DNA of 64,000 nt. Origin: Balneolaceae bacterium. GTDB taxonomy: Bacteria > Bacteroidota > Rhodothermia > Balneolales > Balneolaceae. Position numbers and translations under genes: made by a program. Below the pieces are notes generated by a model that made no database searches, was not told where the DNA came from, and worked only from the letters and a program-made list of their open reading frames with translations. Below, piece after piece: positions 15,787-24,347 of the stretch. Position 1 is the first letter of the stretch. The number at the start of each line of letters is the position of its first letter. The stretch spans positions 124,001-188,000 of the forward strand of contig JAEPQE010000004.1 in NCBI GenBank assembly GCA_017640665.1, given 5' to 3'.

Positions 15787-15795
15787 CAAAAAGAT

Positions 15796-15856
15796 ACAAA
15801 GTGGCAGAGGCGCAAAGCCAGCTTTACTTTTTATCTTTGTTACTCTGAACCTTTGT
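15796..15856. repeat. 22-base imperfect inverted repeat between CNNM gene and AAA+ gene
   Basis: The arm at 15796-15817 (ACAAAG...CAGAG...CAAAG) is matched by the reverse complement at 15835-15856 (CTTTG...CTCTG...CTTTGT). Sixteen bases pair, in three blocks ACAAAG, CAGAG and CAAAG, separated by unpaired triplets. The loop is 17 bases and pyrimidine-rich. The regular 'AAAG-CAGAG-CAAAG' spacing looks like a known style of intergenic repeat in Bacteroidetes-type genomes. It lies 13 bases before the AAA+ start and could act on its mRNA. Confidence 0.6.
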
Positions 15857-15869
15857 AACTCAAAGTAAG

Positions 15870-17582
15870 ATGTTTGACAACTATCCAACCTGGTCACAGG
15901 AATTTGCAAGAAAATATCTAAGCCGAACGATAAATACGTTTTTGCTGCATGGCAATGTGCATGATTTGGTGCCTCTCAAAAATGATGATGGAACAGATTT
16001 TCATCGTCTGAAAAGCTTTCTCTCAGATGAGTTTTTTGGAGCCCGCGACTACGTAATTTTCTATGATCGTGCTTCCGGGATCTATTTCAGAGACAAAGAA
16101 TCACAGGCGGATTTTAATCAAGCAGTTGCCGGACGTGATAGCTTAGTAGGTACCGATTACGCCAAAAAGATGCCTAAAGATCCGGTTCGGGTCTTTTCAC
16201 TGTTGGAACAATATTTCCGCCTTCGTTTGGATCAAAAGAAAAGCGTAGCGCTAATTATCGATTATGCTGAGACTATCATTCCAATGAGTGATACCGGTTC
16301 TACAGGAAATGAAGACCGTACTTCCTTGGTATATCTTTCCAGATGGGCTCATGATCCCATGTTTCTGGCTTCTGATTTTACAACGGTATTAATTACCGAG
16401 AATTTAGCTGATCTGAACAAAACGCTGGTCCAGAATCCATATACCACGGACATCAAAATTACGATTCCCGGAGAAAAAGATCGTCTTGAATTTATCAAGT
16501 TCGAAACCAGAAACGATGATTTTAAAAAGATTTCAGCAGTTAAGCCGGAAATCATTGCTCAGCAGACCGCTGGTTTGAATTATGTGAACGTGAGAAGTGT
16601 GCTTTCAAACTCTCGTGAAAATAAAGAGAAAATCACTTTTGAAGGTTTATCTGAAAACAAGAAAGAGTTGATCGAGGCCGAAGCGTATGGATTGCTAGAA
16701 TTTGTTGAGACTCCATATTCACTGGATAACGTAGCAGGACATACTCATGTGAAATCTCATCTTAGAAAAGCGGTAAAAGCACTAAAGGAAGGCAGGCAGG
16801 ATGTAATGCCGATGGGATATTTAGTTTGTGGTCCGGTTGGGACTGGAAAAACGTTCCTGGTTACTTGTTTTGCGACCGAAGTGGGAGTACCAATGGTGAA
16901 ACTCAAGAACTTCCGAAGCCAATGGCAGGGCGTTACTGAAGGAAACCTAGAAAAGATTTTGTCCATTCTAAAGGCGATGTCGCCGGTAGCTGTTATGATT
17001 GATGAGGCCGATGCTTATCTCGGAGATCGAAGCTCAAGTGGTGATAGTGGAGTGTCGAGCAGAGTATTTTCTCAGATTGCTACCTTTATGAGCGATACCA
17101 GCAACCGCGGACGCATTGTCTGGTTCTTAATGACGGCACGACCTGACTTAATGCCTATTGATTTAAAACGACAAGGTAGAGCCGAAGAACATTTAGCACT
17201 ATTCCCGCCTCACACCAACGAAGAGCGTGTCGAGTTGTTTAATGCCATGAAGAAGAAAACCGGTCTTCAGATGACAGAAACTTATATTCCGGCAATCATA
17301 GAAGAGGGTTTCAAAACCTTCTCGGGTGCAGATATGGAAGCCGCTCTTACCCGGGCTAAATTCCGGGCTGCTGCCGATGGAAGAAAGAAAGTCACTCCTG
17401 AAATTCTGGATGAAGCCCTCGCCGATTTCATTCCCCCAACGTATCCGGAAGAGGTAGAACTTCAAACATTAAACGCAGTAATTGAGTGCACTTCGAAAGC
17501 CTTACTTCCAGAACGCTACCGCGAAATGGATCGGAATGAAATCCTGATTAAGATCGAAGAATTGAAATTTAGGGTTGGTTGA
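15870..17582 (+). CDS. Two-domain AAA+ ATPase with degenerate first domain
   Basis: The 570-residue soluble protein has an N-terminal AAA-like domain (about 1-240) without a Walker A; FLLHGNVHDLV at 24-33 stands where it would be, while ALIIDYAE at 127-134 resembles a Walker B. The second AAA+ domain (about 280-530) is intact: Walker A GPVGTGKT at 321-328, Walker B VAVMIDEAD at 373-381, sensor-1 MTARPD at 421-426, and the arginine-finger region DLKRQGRAEEHL with R434 and R437. A helical lid holds SGADMEAALTRAKFRAA. The spacing of ARPD...R..R is that of the classic clade containing Vps4, FtsH and p97. Together with the pspA cluster upstream it suggests an ATPase that remodels PspA assemblies; this is an inference. 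Confidence 0.85.
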   Translation: MFDNYPTWSQEFARKYLSRTINTFLLHGNVHDLVPLKNDDGTDFHRLKSFLSDEFFGARDYVIFYDRASGIYFRDKESQADFNQAVAGRDSLVGTDYAKKMPKDPVRVFSLLEQYFRLRLDQKKSVALIIDYAETIIPMSDTGSTGNEDRTSLVYLSRWAHDPMFLASDFTTVLITENLADLNKTLVQNPYTTDIKITIPGEKDRLEFIKFETRNDDFKKISAVKPEIIAQQTAGLNYVNVRSVLSNSRENKEKITFEGLSENKKELIEAEAYGLLEFVETPYSLDNVAGHTHVKSHLRKAVKALKEGRQDVMPMGYLVCGPVGTGKTFLVTCFATEVGVPMVKLKNFRSQWQGVTEGNLEKILSILKAMSPVAVMIDEADAYLGDRSSSGDSGVSSRVFSQIATFMSDTSNRGRIVWFLMTARPDLMPIDLKRQGRAEEHLALFPPHTNEERVELFNAMKKKTGLQMTETYIPAIIEEGFKTFSGADMEAALTRAKFRAAADGRKKVTPEILDEALADFIPPTYPEEVELQTLNAVIECTSKALLPERYREMDRNEILIKIEELKFRVG

Positions 17583-17700
17583 GGAATTTTGAATCTTGAT
17601 TAAAGGGCTTCGAATATTGAAGTGAAATGCTCAGATTTGTGTCTTTTACTGGTGTCAATACTGTAAAGGTTAGATAATTTGATATTCAGCCAAGCCTGTA

Positions 17701-18309
17701 TTATGGGTTAGCCTCATCAATAGCTTTTACCAACTCAGGATTATTTTTATTATGGTTTTTAATATGCGCTCTAATTTCTGAGGACCGATTCTGATTCATC
17801 CGAAAACACGCAAACCACTCCGTTACCTTTATCTCGAACCGGATAATCCTTTTCAGGTACTCCTTTAGTTCTTTCTCCGGATAATTTTTTAGGTCCATGG
17901 ATTTAGGCTGGTCTTTCTCGAGCGTATCTGTAAGAGAATGCATGAAGGATTTAAGTTCATCATCAGAAAGCACATTCAATTCTCCACGGGCATGAACTAA
18001 CTGATAATTCCAGGTGGGTAGAATACTCATTTCTTCTGGATCTTTAGCATAAGATGAGATATACCCGTGAGTACCTTGAAATATGACGAGTACTTTTGTA
18101 TCAGTTTCAAATTCTTTGGTATGCTTGTTAGCTCTGGCTAAATGCCCACAAAGAACATACTCTCCATCTTTTTTTCTGATTAGTAAAGGAGTGTGAGAAG
18201 CAAACGGATAAGAATCCGTAGATGAAATTATGGTAGCAAAGCTATTCTTTTTCACGAACTCTTCAATTGAGTCCAGATCATCAATTTTGAAATGACTAGG
18301 TGCGTACAT
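17701..18309 (-). CDS. PaiB-like FMN-binding family protein
   Basis: The 202-residue product begins MYAPSHFKIDDLDSIEEFVKK and shows the PaiB hallmarks: SYPFASHTPLLIR, LCGHLARANKHTKEF, FQGTHGYISSYAK and LPTWNYQLVHARGEL. These build a split-barrel flavin-reductase-like fold that binds FMN in relatives. PaiB was described as a negative regulator of sporulation and protease genes in Bacillus, but in non-sporulating bacteria the role is unknown and an enzyme function is equally likely. It stands alone, with about 118 bases of unremarkable sequence on the 3' side before the AAA+ gene end. Confidence 0.85.
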   Translation of the reverse strand: MYAPSHFKIDDLDSIEEFVKKNSFATIISSTDSYPFASHTPLLIRKKDGEYVLCGHLARANKHTKEFETDTKVLVIFQGTHGYISSYAKDPEEMSILPTWNYQLVHARGELNVLSDDELKSFMHSLTDTLEKDQPKSMDLKNYPEKELKEYLKRIIRFEIKVTEWFACFRMNQNRSSEIRAHIKNHNKNNPELVKAIDEANP

Positions 18310-18411
18310 GTACTCTTGGGTTTATTTGAATGCGAATTTATAGAAATCTTTCATGCGATGATCCGATTTTTTATATAAACTCGTTCCATCAATCACTACC
18401 AAAACGATACA

Positions 18412-19176
18412 ATGCGAAAACTTATACTTTCTTTTCTTTTTATAGCATTAGCTATCCCGTCTTTAATTAATGCGCAACCGCAGTTTAAGGCGCTTTTATT
18501 CACTGAAACGGCCGGCTGGCACCATCAATCGATTAATGAAGGGGTAACAGCAATTAAAAAACTAGGTCAACGTCATCAGTTTCAGGTTGACTGGAGGGGA
18601 AATTCCGGAGTATTTAATAATTCGGAGCAATTGATGAGTTACGATGTAATTATTTTTCTAAGCACTACCCGTGATGTACTGAATGAAGAAGAGCAGGCAA
18701 ATATGGAAGCTTTTATTCAGGCTGGAAAAGGATATGTAGGGATTCATGCAGCATCTGATACTGAGTATGAGTGGGAATGGTATACTCAGCTGGTGGGAAG
18801 GATGTTCAAAACACATCCAGCTAACCAAACAACAAGAGTAACAGTACTTGATTCTGATTTCCCGGGAATGGAACGAATGCCGGAATCTTTTTTATGGACC
18901 GATGAATGGTACGAGTTTGGAGAAGAAAAAGTGGAAGGCTTGAATTATCTCTTGTCTATCGATGAGTCTTATTATGACTTAAAAGCTCCCTGGAGTGATA
19001 CGGCTTCAGAAGGGATGGGTGATTTTCATCCCGTTGCATGGTATCATGAATTTGATGGTGGCCGATCCTTTTACACCGCTTTAGGACATATGGCAGATAC
19101 CTATACCGATAAAATATTTCTGGAGCATATTTATGGAGGGATCTATTGGGCAGCTACCGGAAAAGGTATTGAGTAG
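18412..19176 (+). CDS. Secreted ThuA-domain protein
   Basis: The 254-residue protein has a signal peptide (ending SLINAQ, about residue 22) and a single ThuA/trehalose-utilisation domain: LLFTETAGWHHQSINEGV, YDVIIFLSTTRDVLNEEE, GKGYVGIHAASDTEYEW and PVAWYHEFDGGRSFYTALGH. The fold is class I glutamine-amidotransferase-like, but the family has no proven enzyme activity here. Periplasmic or extracellular ThuA proteins are common in Bacteroidetes and planctomycetes next to sugar oxidoreductases; no such neighbour is present. It is transcribed divergently from the PaiB-like gene and convergently with the agmatinase-like gene. Confidence 0.9.
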   Translation: MRKLILSFLFIALAIPSLINAQPQFKALLFTETAGWHHQSINEGVTAIKKLGQRHQFQVDWRGNSGVFNNSEQLMSYDVIIFLSTTRDVLNEEEQANMEAFIQAGKGYVGIHAASDTEYEWEWYTQLVGRMFKTHPANQTTRVTVLDSDFPGMERMPESFLWTDEWYEFGEEKVEGLNYLLSIDESYYDLKAPWSDTASEGMGDFHPVAWYHEFDGGRSFYTALGHMADTYTDKIFLEHIYGGIYWAATGKGIE

Positions 19177-19196
19177 CAGATTTATTCAGCACTGGT

Positions 19197-19973
19197 CTAG
19201 ATCATTTTAACCAATATTTCTTTCATCATTTTTGCGCCAAGAAATGCAGTCATCTCGTGGACATCCTTTGTAGGATTATATTCTACAATATCAGCACCAA
19301 TGACTTCAGAATTGATTTGCTGAATAAGCTTAATTACTTGTCTTGAACTTAATCCGCCCGGCTCATGATGTGAAACCCCCGGTGCATAAGCGGGATCGAA
19401 AGCATCCATATCCAGAGATATATATAGGGGATTATCGAATGCAGAAATGCTTTTGAGGTTTAGATTTTTCATTTCATGTATTTCTACATCATAACGCTCA
19501 GCTTGCTCTTTTTGATGAGGGTTTAAGGTTCGAATTCCAACCTGCACTAATTTTACAGCAAGATTAGCTTCCATAATTCGTGCAAAAGGACAGGCATGTG
19601 AATAAGAATCTCCCTCATATTCATCATATAAATCAGTATGAGCATCAATGTGAAGAATGTCTATTTTGGGATAAACGGTATGTAAGGCTTTTACAATGGG
19701 AAAGGTTATTGAGTGATCACCCCCAAGAGTAAATATTTTTGAATGTTCTTTGAGGTGATTCCTTGTAATATCTTCAATTTCAAAGTAGTTGTTTACTTCA
19801 AAATCTCCCTTTTCAGCGAGTTCTGAATTTTCTATCGATATGACATCTTCTGAATAGAGATTCATAGAGTCACTGTATAAAGCTTTACGAATTAAGGGAG
19901 GTGCTAAGCGTGGCCCCTTTTGATAAGAAGACTTTTCATCATACTTAATTCCCTGAACTGCAATACTCTTCAT
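19197..19973 (-). CDS. speB: Agmatinase/arginase (ureohydrolase) family protein
   Basis: Ureohydrolases use two manganese ions to cleave urea from agmatine, arginine or related guanidines. The metal motifs are all present: TLGGDHSIT, LHIDAHTDLYDEYEG and LDMDAFDPAYAPGVSHHEPGG. The 258-residue length and the DPAYAPG sequence favour agmatinase or a guanidine-type hydrolase over arginase. The product would be putrescine and urea if the substrate is agmatine. It lies 21 bases downstream of a small membrane-protein gene on the same strand. No arginine decarboxylase is seen in the window, so the substrate remains uncertain. Confidence 0.85.
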   Translation of the reverse strand: MKSIAVQGIKYDEKSSYQKGPRLAPPLIRKALYSDSMNLYSEDVISIENSELAEKGDFEVNNYFEIEDITRNHLKEHSKIFTLGGDHSITFPIVKALHTVYPKIDILHIDAHTDLYDEYEGDSYSHACPFARIMEANLAVKLVQVGIRTLNPHQKEQAERYDVEIHEMKNLNLKSISAFDNPLYISLDMDAFDPAYAPGVSHHEPGGLSSRQVIKLIQQINSEVIGADIVEYNPTKDVHEMTAFLGAKMMKEILVKMI

Positions 19974-19994
19974 AAAAAAACTTTTAACTCGTTT

Positions 19995-20390
19995 CTATTT
20001 AACCCGAACTTTAATTACTAAGAAATAAGTCAATAATCCACCTATAAGAAGACTAAAGTCAATCATCATTCGATTGATCATTCGGGCAAGACTGAAATTA
20101 CTATTCGAGAAAAAGGCAATGTTATCCATAACCAGTAGAGTGCCGACCACAAAAAGCAAAATACGAAGTTGGCGTTGTTTACTTATGATTACGGTTAGAA
20201 AGCCGGTAACTAATCCGGTAAAAATACTAACCAAGTACCCAATATTAGTGGTTGTACCCAGCTCATATATTCCTAACCAGTAAGCAACACGTACCAATCC
20301 ATCCGAGAATATGTAAGCACCGATCATCCCGGCTAAAAAACCTAATCCCATTCTCGACTTGTTCTTTGCTTCAACTCCATTATTCGTCAT
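19995..20390 (-). CDS. Small four-helix membrane protein
   Basis: The 131-residue product has a polar N-terminus and four predicted membrane segments: GLGFLAGMIGAYIFSDGLV, IGYLVSIFTGLVTGFLTVI, LRILLFVVGTLLVMDNI and FSLLIGGLLTYFLVI. No motif points to a function. It precedes the agmatinase-like gene by 21 bases and may be co-transcribed with it. It looks like a genuine gene from its hydrophobic pattern and the ATG at 20388-20390. Confidence 0.6.
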   Translation of the reverse strand: MTNNGVEAKNKSRMGLGFLAGMIGAYIFSDGLVRVAYWLGIYELGTTTNIGYLVSIFTGLVTGFLTVIISKQRQLRILLFVVGTLLVMDNIAFFSNSNFSLARMINRMMIDFSLLIGGLLTYFLVIKVRVK

Positions 20391-20587
20391 GATTTCCTAC
20401 TGCCTTTGTGATTTTCATATCTGCCACTAGCAATTACTTTCAGGGCTTCGTGGTTCCAATCCTTCCCTATAAGAAGAAGATAAGTACTCCAGTCAAATAG
20501 CTGAATGGAATAGTTTCCTCGCTTATTTAATAAACTTCATCAATTGATCACTATCTGATTTAAAGTAAATTTTGAGCTATAAACCAC

Positions 20588-20622
20588 ATGGTTCAACCAA
20601 ATGGTTGGATCATTCGGTTGAA
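20588..20622 (+). promoter_or_regulatory. Operator candidate for the TetR-type repressor
   Basis: Within 35 bases lie three GGTT units and two matching AACC units. TTCAACC at 20592-20598 pairs with GGTTGAA at 20616-20622, and the inner CAACC AAAT GGTTG at 20594-20607 is itself palindromic. It lies 36 bases before the ATG of the TetR gene that heads the exporter operon. This is the expected place for an autoregulatory site. The exact boundaries are an inference. Confidence 0.6.
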
Positions 20623-20657
20623 TTTGTTATTATCATGGAGAATTAAAAACCAAAAGG

Positions 20658-21272
20658 ATGCCAGTAGAGAAGGAAACCGAAGAAAAGATTTTTGAAGCTG
20701 CACGAAAAGTGTTTCAAGAAAGAGGATACGAAGGAGCCAGAATGCAGGAAATTGCCGATGAAGCAAGTATCAATAAATCAATGCTTCATTATTATTACCG
20801 AAATAAAGACACTCTATTTTTTAAAGTATTCCAGGCCGGAGTGAAAAAAATATTCCCTCAGGTTTTCGAGATTTTAAGCAGTGATATATCACTCAAAGAA
20901 AAAACAACACTTGTTGTAGAATTTTATCACACAGCTTTTAAAGATAATCCGCAGCTGCCGTCTTTTGTGATTTTTGAAATGAACCAGAATCCCGAAAGAT
21001 TCAAAGCTTTTATAGCTGGTCAAAGTATCGAAATTCCAGAGGCTTTTTTAAAACAGGTTGAAAGAGAAATAGAAGTGGGGAATATCAAGCCGATTAACCC
21101 GAAGCAGTTTCTGATGAATATCATAAGCATGTGCATGATGCCAATGGTAGCCAGAAATATGGTGCAAAGTCTGTTTAAAATGGATAACGGGCAGTACGAG
21201 GATTTTCTTGAAGAGCGAAAGGAAATAATCCCGGACTTCATCTTTAGTGGCGCATCAAAAGGAGGAGGTTAG
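20658..21272 (+). CDS. TetR/AcrR family transcriptional repressor
   Basis: The N-terminal 60 residues are a TetR DNA-binding domain: EEKIFEAARKVFQERGYEGARMQEIADEASINKSMLHYYYRNKDTLF. The remaining helical part would bind a ligand. At 204 residues it is standard. It heads a six-gene exporter operon (the TolC gene begins 3 bases after its stop) and has a palindromic site just upstream. It probably represses its own operon until an exported compound binds. The AAAAGG before the ATG is a usable ribosome-binding site. Confidence 0.92.
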   Translation: MPVEKETEEKIFEAARKVFQERGYEGARMQEIADEASINKSMLHYYYRNKDTLFFKVFQAGVKKIFPQVFEILSSDISLKEKTTLVVEFYHTAFKDNPQLPSFVIFEMNQNPERFKAFIAGQSIEIPEAFLKQVEREIEVGNIKPINPKQFLMNIISMCMMPMVARNMVQSLFKMDNGQYEDFLEERKEIIPDFIFSGASKGGG

Positions 21273-21274
21273 CA

Positions 21275-22546
21275 ATGAAGAAAATCATTTTTATTTCGAT
21301 TGCATTCTTATCAGTAGAGTTAGTTTACGCCCAGGAAAAGGTAACACTGGAATACTGCTACGAGAGAGTTGAGCAGGAATTCCCTACAGCTCAAAAAGCA
21401 GAAATTCAGAGAGAGATTACCAACCTGAATATGATGCTGAAACAAACCGGATTGTATCCTGAGATGAAAATAAACGGGAGTATCTCATATCAGTCTGAAA
21501 CTACAGATCCTTCGTTTGCTGGTCCCGCAGCTCCTGATTTCAGTAAAGATCACTACAACATTTCACTCGATCTTACGCAGCTTGTTTTCGATGCTGGAAG
21601 AACGAAAAAATTGAAAGAAGTTGAACTGATTTCCGGAGAGACAGCTCAAGCTGGTATACAGGTCGAACTATGGAATATCCGAAAGCAAATAGATCAGGTG
21701 TATTTCGGGATATTGTTGATTCAGAAGCAGCTGGAATTGACAGAATTGTTCTTAAAAGATCTGGAGGAACAACTGCACGTAGTTTCAGCCCGGGTTGAAA
21801 ACGGAGTACTTCTTTCTGCTAACGAACGAGTGATACAAGCTGAAATACTAAAGCTGAAACAACAGAGGCTCCAAATTGAGGCGAATATAAAATCGGGCTA
21901 TGAGGTACTTTCAGTACTAATTGGAGAAGAGGTTTCTGTTGATGAACAACTTGATCTTCCGGAGAAATACATTGATTGGTTTGAAACAGAGGAAGAAATA
22001 AACAGGCCTGAAATAAAAGTATTCGATCGTAGGAAAAATACGCTCGATGCGCAATCAGAGGTTATTAGTTCAGATAAACTTCCTGTGGTTTCAGCGTTTG
22101 CAAAAGGGGCTTATGGCCGTCCTGGTTTTGATGCTTTTAATGATGACCTTCATCTCTACTGGATGGTTGGTTTGCGTGCGCAATGGAGCTTTAGGAACTG
22201 GAGAAATTCGGAGAAAAAAAGGCAAGTAATACAACTTGAGCAGGACAAGATCGGGGCAGATCAGGATGCCTTTACCCGGCAGGTGAACACAGCTCTTTCA
22301 CAAATCAAGTCTAACATTGAAGCGTTAAACCAACAAATAACACTGGACGAACAGTTATTGGAGCTTCAGAAGGAAATTGTAGAAGAAAAAAAGAGTCAGC
22401 TCAATCAAGGTGTTATTACCTCAACTGAATATGTAACGGAGCTGAATGCACAGAACAGAACGCTCTTGAATCTTGAAATTCACAAAGTGCAGCTTGTTCA
22501 GGCCCACTATGAATATTTAACGCAAAAAGGAATCTCATGGAATTAA
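21275..22546 (+). CDS. TolC-family outer-membrane efflux protein
   Basis: The 423-residue product has a signal peptide ending VYAQ (about residue 20) and the two-repeat TolC layout. Each repeat is a helical hairpin (INGSISYQSE..., and VVSAFAKGAYGRPG... for the strands), with long coiled-coil helices around residues 140-230 and 330-410. A TolC-type trimer forms the outer-membrane duct of a tripartite exporter. It overlaps the HlyD-type gene by 10 bases, which together with the ABC genes downstream shows that the duct is dedicated to this pump. Confidence 0.9.
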   Translation: MKKIIFISIAFLSVELVYAQEKVTLEYCYERVEQEFPTAQKAEIQREITNLNMMLKQTGLYPEMKINGSISYQSETTDPSFAGPAAPDFSKDHYNISLDLTQLVFDAGRTKKLKEVELISGETAQAGIQVELWNIRKQIDQVYFGILLIQKQLELTELFLKDLEEQLHVVSARVENGVLLSANERVIQAEILKLKQQRLQIEANIKSGYEVLSVLIGEEVSVDEQLDLPEKYIDWFETEEEINRPEIKVFDRRKNTLDAQSEVISSDKLPVVSAFAKGAYGRPGFDAFNDDLHLYWMVGLRAQWSFRNWRNSEKKRQVIQLEQDKIGADQDAFTRQVNTALSQIKSNIEALNQQITLDEQLLELQKEIVEEKKSQLNQGVITSTEYVTELNAQNRTLLNLEIHKVQLVQAHYEYLTQKGISWN

Positions 22547-23424
22547 AAACGTCGGGACTAGTATTGTTGATTATCGGATTGTTATCTGGTTGCAGTCAAA
22601 ACCAATTATCTGACGCTTATGGTCAATTCGAAGCTGTAGAAACCACAATCTCATCTGAGCTATCCGGTAAACTGCTTCAGTTTGATGTGGAGGAAGGGAT
22701 TGATTTGGAGGCAAATACCAAGGTGGGTGTTATTGATACGGTCATGCTGGGGCTTCAGAAAGAAGAGTTGCGAGCAGGTATTGCATCAGTTAGAAGCAGA
22801 ATTGCTAATCTGTCGGCGCAGGCTGATGTATATAAAGAACAGCTCGCTACCACCGAAAAGGATTTTGAAAGACTGATCTCTTTAAAAGAGAATAACGCGG
22901 CAACCCAGCAACAAATTGATAATGCACAAGGGCAGATTAATACCCTAAAGAAGCAAATTGCTGCTGTTCAGGTTCAGGAACAATCGGTGTTAACAGAAAT
23001 CGAAACCCACAAAATCAAAATAGCCCGGGTTGAAGAGCAAATAGATAGGGCAACTATAATCAACCCGGTAAAAGGAACGGTATTAGCTACTTTTGTTGAG
23101 CCCTATGAATTAACAATGCCGGGCAAGCCATTATACCAAATTGCTAATACCGAAGAATTGATTCTCAGGGTTTACGTTTCAGGTGCTCAGCTTGCAAATG
23201 TAAAACTCAATCAATTGGTAGAAGTATTAATCGATGAAAGCGAAGAAAGCAATCAATCGTTGAGTGGAACGGTTAGTTGGATTTCATCTGAAGCCGAATT
23301 CACTCCCAAACTCATTCAAACCAAAGAGGAACGAGTTACCCAGATGTACGCGGTAAAAGTGAGGGTTCCAAACCCCGAAGGAATCATCAAAATAGGGATG
23401 CCGGGAGAAGTTAATTTCAGATGA
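22537..23424 (+). CDS. HlyD/YbhG-type periplasmic adaptor (membrane fusion protein), lipoprotein
   Basis: The 295-residue adaptor has a lipobox in GLLSGCSQ (Cys19), a lipoyl-like half (SGKLLQFDVEEGIDLEANTKVGVID), a coiled-coil hairpin at about residues 70-170, the returning lipoyl half (ATIINPVKGTVLATFVEPYELTMPGKPLYQIAN) and a beta-barrel part (LILRVYVSGAQLANVKLNQLVEVLIDE). It links the TolC-like duct to the inner-membrane ABC transporter. The overlap with tolC upstream and a 4-base overlap with the ATPase downstream indicate coupled translation. Confidence 0.9.
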   Translation: MELKTSGLVLLIIGLLSGCSQNQLSDAYGQFEAVETTISSELSGKLLQFDVEEGIDLEANTKVGVIDTVMLGLQKEELRAGIASVRSRIANLSAQADVYKEQLATTEKDFERLISLKENNAATQQQIDNAQGQINTLKKQIAAVQVQEQSVLTEIETHKIKIARVEEQIDRATIINPVKGTVLATFVEPYELTMPGKPLYQIANTEELILRVYVSGAQLANVKLNQLVEVLIDESEESNQSLSGTVSWISSEAEFTPKLIQTKEERVTQMYAVKVRVPNPEGIIKIGMPGEVNFR

Positions 23425-24347
23425 ACCCGATAGTACAAATATCCGGACTTTCGAAGAATTTCGGAAAGGTTGAAGCATTGAAAGATGTTTCTTTAGAAAT
23501 TTTTGATAATGAACTTTTCGGCTTTATTGGTCCTGATGGTGCTGGTAAAACTACGCTATTCCGAATATTAACAACGCTGTTAGTGCCCGACATAGGTTCT
23601 GCCAGCGTTTTGGGGATGGATGTTGTATCAGACTATAAAAAAATACGCCCTCTTCTGGGCTACATGCCGGGTACATTCTCACTTTACCAGGATTTGAGTG
23701 TAGAAGAGAACATGATGTTTTTCGCTTCTGTTTTCGGGACTACGATTGAGGAAAATTATGATTTGGTTAAGCCAATCTACAGTCAACTTGAACCTTTTAA
23801 AGATCGTTACGCCGGTAACCTATCAGGCGGGATGAAGCAAAAACTGGCATTGAGCTGTGCGCTTATTCATAAACCCGAACTATTGATACTAGACGAACCT
23901 ACAACGGGTGTGGATGCTGTTTCAAGAAAAGAGTTTTGGGAAATGCTTCATGTGCTTAAAGGCGAAGGTATTTCCATTATCGCTTCAACTCCATATATGG
24001 ATGAAGCAAATCAATGTGATCGTGTAGCACTGATTGATAAAGGGGAGATTCTCAACATTAATACACCGAAAAATATAACATCGGAATTCAAAAAACCTCT
24101 ATATGGCCTCAAACATCCCAATAAATACGAATTGATCAATCGTCTTCGTGATTTCGAATATTCCGATTCCGTTCATCCGTTTGGAGAGTTTGTGCACTAT
24201 ACCGATGAACGAGGAAAAATTGATACAGACGAATTAAAGAATTACCTGAATGTTAATGGTATAAGAGAGCCCATTATCAAGCAAATAGACCCGGATATTG
24301 AAGATATGTTTATGAGCTTGATGAAGCCGGAGGAGATGGATGTCTGA
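23421..24347 (+). CDS. ABC exporter ATPase, first half of a YbhF-like protein
   Basis: The 308-residue ATPase has Walker A GPDGAGKTT, the signature LSGGMKQKLALSCALIHKP, and the Walker B/D-loop LLILDEPTTGVDAVSRKEFW. The 'PDGAGKTT' and 'GVDAVSRKEFW' wording is that of the N-terminal half of YbhF, which in proteobacteria is one fused protein with two ATPase halves. Here the halves are separate genes overlapping by 8 bases. A C-terminal extension after residue 220 is typical of export ATPases. It energises the permease pair encoded downstream. Confidence 0.92.
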   Translation: MNPIVQISGLSKNFGKVEALKDVSLEIFDNELFGFIGPDGAGKTTLFRILTTLLVPDIGSASVLGMDVVSDYKKIRPLLGYMPGTFSLYQDLSVEENMMFFASVFGTTIEENYDLVKPIYSQLEPFKDRYAGNLSGGMKQKLALSCALIHKPELLILDEPTTGVDAVSRKEFWEMLHVLKGEGISIIASTPYMDEANQCDRVALIDKGEILNINTPKNITSEFKKPLYGLKHPNKYELINRLRDFEYSDSVHPFGEFVHYTDERGKIDTDELKNYLNVNGIREPIIKQIDPDIEDMFMSLMKPEEMDV

